Positions 57,285-64,000 of a stretch of 64,000 nucleotides of DNA are shown here, one piece after another. Source of the stretch: Leifsonia shinshuensis. GTDB lineage: Bacteria > Actinomycetota > Actinomycetes > Actinomycetales > Microbacteriaceae. The position numbers and the translations under genes are program-made. Within the stretch, counting starts at the first letter, position 1. Each line of letters opens with the position of its first letter. Location of the stretch: the NCBI RefSeq assembly GCF_014217625.1, contig NZ_CP043641.1:3410001-3474000 (forward strand), in the 5' to 3' direction. The notes below the pieces were generated by a model. The model was given only the letters and a program-made list of their open reading frames with translations, did no database searches and was not told where the DNA came from.

Positions 57285-60200
57285 GTGCACTATCTCGCCG
57301 TTCTCAGCATGAAGAACCGCGCCCTGATCGCGCTGATCACGATCGTCGCCGCCATCTTCGGCGGGGTCGCGCTCACCAGCCTCAAGCAGGAGCTCGCGCC
57401 GTCGATCACGTTCCCGCAGCTCGTCGTGCTGTCGAGCTATCCCGGCGCATCGCCCGAGGTCGTCAACCACGACGTGAGCACGCCGGTGGAGGCCGCCATC
57501 CAGGGCGTGCCCGACCTCGACTCCACGTCCGCGGTCAGCAGCACCAACCAGTCGATCATCACGGCGAAGTTCACGTACGGCACCGACCTGGCGACGGCCG
57601 AGCAGAAGATCGACCAGGCGATCAACCGGATCAAGTCGACGCTGCCGTCCGGTGTCGACCCGCAGGTGCTCTCCGGCTCCATCGACGACCTCCCCGTCAT
57701 CCAGCTGGCGGTGAGCAGCGACACCGATCAGCGCACCCTCGGCGACGACATCACCAAGCTCGCCCTCCCGGACATCAAGGCGGTCAGCGGCGTCAACGAC
57801 GCCCAGCTCGTCGGCGAGGTCGGCCAGCGCATCACCATCACCCCGGACACCGCCAAGCTCGCGGCCGCCGGCGTCAGCTCGTCGGCGATCAAGAACGCGC
57901 TGCAGCAGAACGGCGTGCTGCTGCCCGGCGGGTCGATCACCGAGAACGGCAAGACGCTCACCATCCAGTCGGGGGCGCAGCTGAAGTCGGTGGCGGACAT
58001 CTCGGCGCTGCCGCTGATCACGTCGTCCACGGGGGCTGCCGGAGCGTCTGGTGCGTCTGGCGCCACGGGTGCGACCGGAGCGACCGGGGCCACGGGAGCC
58101 ACCGGTGGCGCTGCGGGAGGTGCGGCCTCCAGCCAGTCCGCCGCAGCAGCCGCGGCTGCAGCTGCAGCCGCCGCGAACACCACCCCGCCCACGATCGGCG
58201 ACGTCGCCACGGTCGCGCAGACCGACGACCCGGTGACCTCCCTCTCGCGCGTCAACGGCAAGCCCGCGCTGACCATCGCGGTGACGAAGCTGCCGTCCGC
58301 CAACACCGTCGCCGTCTCGCACGCGGTGTCCGCCCTCATCCCGAGCCTGGAGACCAAGCTCGGCCACAGCGCCAAGATCACCGTCGTCTTCGACCAGGCG
58401 CCGTTCATCACCCAGTCGATCAACTCGCTCGCCGAGGAGGGCCTGCTCGGCCTCGCGATGGCGGTCATCGTGATCCTCGTGTTCCTGCTGTCGGTGCGCT
58501 CCACGCTCGTGACCGTGGTCTCCATCCCGACCAGCGTGCTCATCACGTTCATCGTGATGTGGGCGAGCGGCTACACGCTCAACATCATCACGCTTGGCGC
58601 GCTGACCATCGCGATCGGCCGCGTCGTGGACGACTCGATCGTCGTCATCGAGAACATCAAACGGCAACTCGTGCCCGGCGTAGACCGGGCGGTTACGATC
58701 ATCCGCGCGGTGCGGGAGGTCGGCGGTGCGATCACGGCGTCCACGATCACGACCGTCGCGGTGTTCCTGCCGCTCGCCTTCGTCGGCGACGTCACGGGCG
58801 AGCTGTTCCGGCCGTTCGCGCTGACCGTCACGATCGCGCTGCTCTCGTCGCTGCTGGTCGCGCTGACCATCGTGCCCGTGCTCGCGTACTGGTTCCTGCG
58901 CGCGCCGAAGGCCCGCAAGCACGAGGGCGGCGAGGTGGACGACGAGGCCGCGCACCTGTCCGTCGCGGAGGCCACGGCCTCCGGCCACGACGAGCTGGAG
59001 CACCCGTCGCGGCTGCAGAGGGGCTACCTCCCGATCATCCGCTGGACGCTGAAGCACTCGGTGCTGACCGTCGTCGCCGCGGTGGTCGTGCTGATCCTGA
59101 CCTTCTTCTCGTTCCCGCTGCTCAAGACCAACTTCCTCGGCTCCAGCGGCCAGAACTCGCTGACCGTGTCGCAGACCCTCGAGCCGGGCGCCAGCCTCCA
59201 GGCGAAGGATGACGCCGCACGCAAGGTGGAGGACAAGCTCCTGCACACGGACGGCGTGAAGACCGTGCAGGTGTCGATCGGCTCCAGCGGCTCGTCGCTG
59301 CGCGACGCCTTCACCGGCGGCGGCGGCGCGACGACCTTCTCGGTCACCACCGACGAGAACGCCGACCAGGACAAGCTGCAGACCACCGTCCAGAACGAGA
59401 TGGCGTCGATCACCGGCGCCGGAGACATCACCGTGTCCGCGTCGAGCGGGTTCGGCGGGTCGAGCGACATCGAGGTGGACATCAGCGCGAGCTCGAACGC
59501 CGACCTCCAGAAGGCCACGGACTCGGTCGTCGCCGAGCTGAAGAAGAAGTCGTCGCTCAAGCAGGTCACCGACAATCTGAGCGCGTCGCTGCCGTACGTC
59601 TCGGTGAGCGTCGACCGCACGAAGGCGGCGGAGGCCGGCCTCAGCGAGGTCGCGGTCGGCACGCTCGTCTCGCAGGCGATGCAGCCGACCCAGATCGGCT
59701 CGGTCGCGATCGAGAACTCGACGCTCAACATCTACCTGCAGAGCGACAACCCGCCGACCACGGTCGCCGGCCTCTCGGACCTCCCGATCCCGACCGCGAA
59801 GGGCATCGTGCCGCTCAGCTCGGTGGCGACCGTCGCCGAGGCCAAGGGGCCGTCGACCGTGACCACCGAGCGCGGGCTGCGGACCTCCACGGTCACGGCG
59901 ACGCCGGCCACCGACAACCTGACGACCGCCAACGCGGACGTCACCAAGGCGCTCAAGGACGCCGACCTCCCGGCCGGCGCCACGGCGAAGATCGGCGGCG
60001 TCTCGTCCAGCCAGTCGAGCGCGTTCGGCCAGCTCGGCCTCGCGCTGCTGGCGGCGATCCTGATCGTCTACATCGTCATGGTGGCGACGTTCCGCTCGCT
60101 GCGGCAGCCGCTGCTGCTCCTGGTCTCGGTGCCGTTCGCGGCGACCGGCGCCATCCTGCTGCAGCTCGCCTCGGGCATCCCGCTCGGCGTCGCTTCGCTC

Positions 60201-60674
60201 ATCGGCGTGCTGATGCTCATCGGCATCGTGGTGACGAACGCGATCGTGCTCATCGACCTGGTCAACCAGTACCGCGCCAGAGGACTGACCGTGAGCGACG
60301 CGGTCGTGCACGGCGCCTCCCGCCGTCTGCGCCCGATCCTGATGACGGCGCTCGCGACGATCGCAGCGCTGACGCCGATGGCGATCGGCCTGACCGGGCA
60401 CGGCGGTTTCATCTCGCAGCCGCTCGCCATCGTCGTGATCGGCGGCCTGATCTCGTCCACGGTGCTGACGCTCGTCGTGCTGCCGACGCTCTACAACCTC
60501 GTGGAGGGTGCGCGCGAGCGCCGGATCGCGCGCCGGGAGGCGAAGGGCGGCGGGGCCGCCGGCGCCGGTGGGCCCGGTGCGACCGGCCCGGGCGCCCCGG
60601 ACGGGTCCGCTCCGGACGGCGAGTCCCCGGAGCCCCCGGTCTTCACGACCCCCGCCGGCGGCCGGCAGCTCTGA
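57285..60674 (+). CDS. RND family efflux transporter (HAE1/AcrB-like)
   Basis: A 1129-residue RND transporter. Twelve helices in two halves are separated by two large external porter regions, with typical segments FPQLVVLSSYPGASPEVV, GRVVDDSIVVIENIKRQL (helix 4 with paired Asp), TTVAVFLPLAFVGDVTGELFRPFALT and GIVVTNAIVLIDLVNQYRARG. Residues about 250-297, in the first porter region, are a low-complexity insert: nine collagen-like Gly-Ala-X triplets followed by a run of alanines. As a Gram-positive RND it lacks outer-membrane and adaptor genes, as in Bacillus SwrC. GTG 57285 has AAGGGGAC upstream. Substrates unknown. Confidence 0.93.
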   Translation: MHYLAVLSMKNRALIALITIVAAIFGGVALTSLKQELAPSITFPQLVVLSSYPGASPEVVNHDVSTPVEAAIQGVPDLDSTSAVSSTNQSIITAKFTYGTDLATAEQKIDQAINRIKSTLPSGVDPQVLSGSIDDLPVIQLAVSSDTDQRTLGDDITKLALPDIKAVSGVNDAQLVGEVGQRITITPDTAKLAAAGVSSSAIKNALQQNGVLLPGGSITENGKTLTIQSGAQLKSVADISALPLITSSTGAAGASGASGATGATGATGATGATGGAAGGAASSQSAAAAAAAAAAAANTTPPTIGDVATVAQTDDPVTSLSRVNGKPALTIAVTKLPSANTVAVSHAVSALIPSLETKLGHSAKITVVFDQAPFITQSINSLAEEGLLGLAMAVIVILVFLLSVRSTLVTVVSIPTSVLITFIVMWASGYTLNIITLGALTIAIGRVVDDSIVVIENIKRQLVPGVDRAVTIIRAVREVGGAITASTITTVAVFLPLAFVGDVTGELFRPFALTVTIALLSSLLVALTIVPVLAYWFLRAPKARKHEGGEVDDEAAHLSVAEATASGHDELEHPSRLQRGYLPIIRWTLKHSVLTVVAAVVVLILTFFSFPLLKTNFLGSSGQNSLTVSQTLEPGASLQAKDDAARKVEDKLLHTDGVKTVQVSIGSSGSSLRDAFTGGGGATTFSVTTDENADQDKLQTTVQNEMASITGAGDITVSASSGFGGSSDIEVDISASSNADLQKATDSVVAELKKKSSLKQVTDNLSASLPYVSVSVDRTKAAEAGLSEVAVGTLVSQAMQPTQIGSVAIENSTLNIYLQSDNPPTTVAGLSDLPIPTAKGIVPLSSVATVAEAKGPSTVTTERGLRTSTVTATPATDNLTTANADVTKALKDADLPAGATAKIGGVSSSQSSAFGQLGLALLAAILIVYIVMVATFRSLRQPLLLLVSVPFAATGAILLQLASGIPLGVASLIGVLMLIGIVVTNAIVLIDLVNQYRARGLTVSDAVVHGASRRLRPILMTALATIAALTPMAIGLTGHGGFISQPLAIVVIGGLISSTVLTLVVLPTLYNLVEGARERRIARREAKGGGAAGAGGPGATGPGAPDGSAPDGESPEPPVFTTPAGGRQL

Positions 60675-60684
60675 CCCCAGCCCT

Positions 60685-60741
60685 CGAAGGGCACCCAAAC
60701 GCCCCTAAAACCGGGTTTTAGGGGCGTTTGCGTGCCCCTCG
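60685..60741. terminator. Long hairpin, second member of the GGGGCAC-AAACGCCCC family
   Basis: Arms 60685-60711 and 60715-60741 pair over 27 bp with two mismatches around a 3-base loop. Shared with the hairpin at 25855-25911 are the pieces GGGGCACG, AAACGCCC and CTAAAA. It follows the RND stop codon by 10 bp and precedes the arginase-family gene on the same strand. Confidence 0.7.
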
Positions 60742-60842
60742 GCGGAGGGCGGGGGAGTGAGGGTGAGCGGGTGTCCGGGATTTCAGACGTGGGTTGCGGT
60801 CGTCGGGGCGCCGGCCGGGCCGGGCGTTGCTAGCGTCGCGGT

Positions 60843-61742
60843 ATGAGCCTCTCCGTCGATCCCCTCTGGCCCCGTGCCGGTTCCTGGCCGTCGCTCGCCG
60901 AGCTGCCGGACGGGCAGCGGGCCGACCTGACGCTGATCGGCCTCCCCACCTGGCGGACCTCGCTGTCCCCGACCGGCGCGCACGCGACGCCGGCGGCCGT
61001 CCGCGACGCGCTGCGCCGGTACTCGCTGCACGTCCCCGGCCTGGAGGTCGAGGCCCTGCGGTTCGCCGACGCCGGCGACGTCGAGGAGCCCGACGGTCCG
61101 GAAGGCGAGCGCCGGTCGGTCGCCGCGGTGCGCGAGGCCGTCTCCCGGTCGCGCCTGACCGTCGCGGTCGGCGGCGACAACTCCCTGACCGTGCCGAGCG
61201 CGCTCGGGGCGTGGGACGGCGACGCATCGAACGCCGGTCTCGTCACGCTCGACGCCCACCACGACCTGCGCGACGGCGTCTCCAACGGCTCCCCGGTGCG
61301 CCGCCTGGTGGAGGCCGGCCTCGACGGTCGCCGCATCGTCCAGATCGGCATCGCGGACTTCGCCAACTCGGCCGCGTACTCCCGGCGCGCGCAGGAGTGG
61401 GGCATCACGGTCATCCCGCGTGAGGACTTGCACCGCCGCCCGATCGACGACGTGATGGCGGAGGCCCTGGACATCGCGGGCGCCGGCGGCGGCCCGATCC
61501 ACGTCGACCTGGATGTGGACGTGTGCGACCGCTCCGTGGCGCCCGGCTGCCCCGCCTCCGTGCCGGGCGGACTCGCGGCGTGGGAACTGCGCCGCTTCGC
61601 CCGCCTCGCCGGCGCGGACCCCCGCGTGCGGTCGATCGACATCGCCGAGGTCGACGCGACCGCCGACACCGAGGACCAGCGCACGGTGCGGCTGGCGGCG
61701 CTGCTCGTTCTGGAGGCGGCGGCGGGGCTCGCGTCGCGCTGA
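60843..61742 (+). CDS. hutG: Arginase-family ureohydrolase, probable formimidoylglutamase
   Basis: A 299-residue ureohydrolase. Metal-binding blocks are VTLDAHHDLRDG (Asp137, His139, Asp141) and HVDLDVDVCDR (Asp222, Asp224). The first ligand motif reads VGGDNSLT, so the usual His of GGDHS is Asn113. Convergent with hutI and hutU, it most likely performs the last step of histidine breakdown, formimidoylglutamate to glutamate; agmatinase-type activity is less likely. ATG 60843 is preceded by TAGCGT ending 6 nt upstream, a leaderless pattern. Confidence 0.85.
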   Translation: MSLSVDPLWPRAGSWPSLAELPDGQRADLTLIGLPTWRTSLSPTGAHATPAAVRDALRRYSLHVPGLEVEALRFADAGDVEEPDGPEGERRSVAAVREAVSRSRLTVAVGGDNSLTVPSALGAWDGDASNAGLVTLDAHHDLRDGVSNGSPVRRLVEAGLDGRRIVQIGIADFANSAAYSRRAQEWGITVIPREDLHRRPIDDVMAEALDIAGAGGGPIHVDLDVDVCDRSVAPGCPASVPGGLAAWELRRFARLAGADPRVRSIDIAEVDATADTEDQRTVRLAALLVLEAAAGLASR

Positions 61743-61765
61743 CGCGTTACTCGGCGGCGCCGAGC

Positions 61766-62926
61766 TCAGGCCACGTGCGTGCGCGCCACCAGAGGGACCC
61801 CCGGCCGGTACGCCAGGTGCACGTACGACGGCGCGTCCAGCACGACGTAGTCCGCTCGCGCGCCCGGCCGGAGGTGTCCGACGTCCTCCCGGCGCAGCGA
61901 CTCCGCGCCGCCGAGGGTCGCCGCCCGCAGCGCCTCCGCGACCGTCATCCCCATGTCGCGCACCGCGACCGCGATGCAGAACGGCATCGACGACGTGAAC
62001 GACGAGCCCGGGTTGCAGTCGCTCGCCAGGGCGACGCGCACGCCGGCGTCGATGAGGCGCCGGGCGTCCGGGTAGGGGTGCCTGGTCGAGAACTCCACAC
62101 CGGGCAGGAGGGTCGCGACGGTCCGCGACCCCGCGAGCAGCGACACGTCGCGGTCGGTGAGGTAGGTGCCGTGGTCGACGCTCGCCGCGTCCAGCTCCAC
62201 CGCGAGCGCGACGCCGTCGCCCGGGCCGAGCTGGCTCGCATGCACCCGCACGCCGAGCCCGCGGGCCGCGCCGGCCTCCAGGATGCGCCGCGACTGCGGC
62301 ACGGTGAACGCCCCGGTCTCGCAGAACACGTCGATCCAGCGCGCGTACGGCGCGCAGGCGTCGAGCATCGGGCCGGTGACCAGGTCGACGTACGCCTCGG
62401 GGTCGGACGCGTACTCGGCCGGCACCACGTGCGCGCCGAGGAAGGTCGTCTCGTCGGTGACCTCGCGGGCGAGCCGGAGGATGCGGGCCTCGTCCTCCAC
62501 CGTCAGGCCGTAGCCGCTCTTGATCTCGAACGTCGTCGTGCCCTGGGCTCGGAGCTCGCGCACGAAACCGGCCATCCGGGAGCGCAGCTCGTCGTCGGAG
62601 GCCGCCCGCGTCGCCGCCACCGTGCTGCGTATGCCGCCGGCGGAATACGCCCGGCCGGCCATCCGCGCCTCGAACTCGGCCGAGCGGTCGCCGCCGAAGA
62701 CGAGGTGCGTGTGGCTGTCGACGAAGCCCGGGATGACGGCAGCGCCGCCCGCGTCCAGAACCTCGTCGGCGTCCTCGCGCGGCGCCGCCGACGCGGGACC
62801 GGTCCACTCGACCCGGCCGTCCACCTCCAGGAGGGCCGCGTCGGGGAGGATGCCGAGCGGTCCGGGATGGGCGGGGTCCAGGGTGACGAGCTCGCCGATC
62901 CCGGTCAGCAGCGTCGCGCGGGTCAT
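61766..62926 (-). CDS. hutI: Imidazolonepropionase
   Basis: A zinc amidohydrolase that opens imidazolone-5-propionate to N-formimidoylglutamate. The 386-residue protein has [44 protein letters not shown] and [12 protein letters not shown], all standard HutI motifs. Its ATG overlaps the hutU stop by one base (TGATG). It converges on hutG with a 23-bp gap. Confidence 0.96.
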   Translation of the reverse strand: MTRATLLTGIGELVTLDPAHPGPLGILPDAALLEVDGRVEWTGPASAAPREDADEVLDAGGAAVIPGFVDSHTHLVFGGDRSAEFEARMAGRAYSAGGIRSTVAATRAASDDELRSRMAGFVRELRAQGTTTFEIKSGYGLTVEDEARILRLAREVTDETTFLGAHVVPAEYASDPEAYVDLVTGPMLDACAPYARWIDVFCETGAFTVPQSRRILEAGAARGLGVRVHASQLGPGDGVALAVELDAASVDHGTYLTDRDVSLLAGSRTVATLLPGVEFSTRHPYPDARRLIDAGVRVALASDCNPGSSFTSSMPFCIAVAVRDMGMTVAEALRAATLGGAESLRREDVGHLRPGARADYVVLDAPSYVHLAYRPGVPLVARTHVA

Positions 62927-64000
62927 CAGGCGACCGGTCCCGACGAGACGGTCGCAGTCTCCTGCATGGGGATGCGGAGTCCGCGCTCGCGGGCGATGTC
63001 GGTGGCGTGCTCGTATCCCGCGTCCACGTGCCGCATGACGCCGGTGCCGGGGTCGTTGGTGAGCACGCGTTCGATCTTCTCCGCCGCGAGGGGGGTGCCG
63101 TCGGCGACCACGACCTGGCCGGCGTGGATGCTGCGGCCGATGCCGACGCCGCCGCCGTGGTGGAGGGAGACCCAGGTCGCGCCGGAGGCGGTGTTCAGCA
63201 GCGCGTTCAGCAGTGGCCAGTCGGCGATCGCGTCGGAGCCGTCTTTCATGGACTCGGTCTCCCGGTAGGGGGAGGCGACGGAGCCGGAGTCGAGGTGGTC
63301 GCGGCCGATCACGATCGGCGCGGACAGTTCGCCGGAGGCGACCATCTGGTTGAACTTCAGGCCGGCCAGGTGCCGCTCCTTGTAGCCGAGCCAGCAGATC
63401 CGCGCGGGCAGGCCCTCGAAGTGCACCTTCTGACCGGCCTGGGTGATCCAGCGGCGCAGCTTGTGGTCGTCGGGGAACAGTTCCAGGATGGCGCGGTCGG
63501 TGGCGGCGATGTCCGCCGGGTCGCCGGAGAGCGCCGCCCACCGGAACGGGCCGCGGCCCTCCTCGAACTGCGGGCGGATGTAGGCGGGCACGAAGCCGGG
63601 GAAGGCGAACGCGCGCCCGTAGCCGCCGAGTTGTGCTTCGGTGCGGATCGAGTTGCCGTAGTCGAAGACCTCGGCGCCGGCGTCGAGGAAGCCGACCATG
63701 GCCTCCACCTGCTTGGCCATCGAGAGCCGCGCGGCGATGGTGAACGCCTCCGGGTCGGCGGCGGCGGCCTCGTGCCATTCCTCGACCGTGACATCCTCGG
63801 GGAGGTAGCTGAGCGGGTCGTGCGCGCTGGTCTGGTCGGTGACGATGTCGATCGGCACCCGGCGGGCCAGCAGCTCGGGGAAGACGGTGGCGGCGTTGCC
63901 GACCAGACCCACCGAGAGGGCCCGCCGCTCGCTCTTGGCGGCGAGGACCCGGGTGATTGCGTCGTCGATGTCGTCGGTGAGCTCGTCCAGGTAGCCGTGG
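62926..64000 (-). CDS. hutU: Urocanate hydratase, C-terminal part (runs off the right edge)
   Basis: The NAD-dependent second enzyme of histidine degradation (urocanate to imidazolonepropionate). About 358 C-terminal residues are present, in frame to the window end ([15 protein letters not shown]...). Visible blocks include [59 protein letters not shown] and [20 protein letters not shown], all typical of HutU (about 550 residues). The N-terminus and promoter lie outside. It is the upstream neighbour of hutI in one operon. Confidence 0.96.
   Translation of the reverse strand, partial: HGYLDELTDDIDDAITRVLAAKSERRALSVGLVGNAATVFPELLARRVPIDIVTDQTSAHDPLSYLPEDVTVEEWHEAAAADPEAFTIAARLSMAKQVEAMVGFLDAGAEVFDYGNSIRTEAQLGGYGRAFAFPGFVPAYIRPQFEEGRGPFRWAALSGDPADIAATDRAILELFPDDHKLRRWITQAGQKVHFEGLPARICWLGYKERHLAGLKFNQMVASGELSAPIVIGRDHLDSGSVASPYRETESMKDGSDAIADWPLLNALLNTASGATWVSLHHGGGVGIGRSIHAGQVVVADGTPLAAEKIERVLTNDPGTGVMRHVDAGYEHATDIARERGLRIPMQETATVSSGPVA

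Noticed and set aside
1..64000. tRNA, rRNA, insertion sequence or prophage genes
   Set aside because: No transposase, integrase or phage-type proteins were seen, and no intergenic region looked like a tRNA cloverleaf. A covariance search was not possible.

Overview
The window is chromosomal DNA from a high-GC Gram-positive actinobacterium, most likely a member of the Microbacteriaceae close to Leifsonia. The reasons are the very GC-rich codon use, frequent GTG starts, ATGA/GTGA start-stop overlaps, many probable leaderless genes, and lineage-typical small proteins (the DUF7882, DUF3073 and DUF6325 types). I saw no rRNA, tRNA, insertion sequence, prophage or CRISPR array. It reads as an ordinary chromosome with catabolic and transport islands between housekeeping genes.

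Layout. 1-7 kb: TfoX-N and GrpB-like proteins, ilvD, an MmyB-like regulator, an LtrA-like membrane protein and purS-purQ. 6.2-10.6 kb: a tightly overlapped tryptophan-to-anthranilate operon (kynA, amidohydrolase, kynU, PaaX-like regulator) with a probable leaderless promoter. 10.7-14.1 kb: a trio typical of phosphonate catabolism (FAD oxidoreductase, phosphonatase-like HAD hydrolase with an acidic tail, zinc alcohol dehydrogenase). 14-19 kb: a UPF0114 protein, a uracil-DNA glycosylase, a MarR/DUF7882 pair and a PadR-MFS efflux unit with a perfect palindromic operator. 19-26 kb: VOC and RraA-like proteins, a P1B-type ATPase, purC, SDR plus membrane protein divergent from a MarR regulator. 26-33 kb: SHOCT and DUF6325 proteins, an alditol-oxidase-like flavoprotein, purD, purF and purM. 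33-40 kb: a surface Calx-beta protein, an ABC-2 exporter with a NarL-type two-component system, DUF3073 and a flavin monooxygenase.

40.3-48.3 kb is the most unusual part. A 0.44-kb array of eleven copies of a 13-bp palindrome lies between two convergent genes. Next to it is a carbohydrate ABC operon (binding protein and two permeases) ending in one continuous frame that joins a peptidase E-like protein to a glycogen-debranching-type glycosidase through a His/Pro linker. A divergent LacI regulator, two LacI-type operators and a small 34-codon leader ORF control the operon.

48-64 kb: an ABM protein, a DUF4097-PadR pair with two palindromic operators, a KimA-like potassium permease with a leaderless promoter, an MBL hydrolase divergent from a TipAS-type MerR regulator, the YczE/YczR pair, a large RND transporter with a collagen-like insert, and the histidine-utilisation genes hutG, hutI and hutU (hutU runs off the right end).

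How the genes work together. Five steps of purine synthesis (purF, purD, purSQ, purM, purC) are spread over several loci. Tryptophan and histidine degradation, phosphonate use and an oligosaccharide uptake/debranching system suggest a versatile heterotroph of soil or plants. Most accessory units carry their own one-component regulator next to a recognisable palindromic operator.
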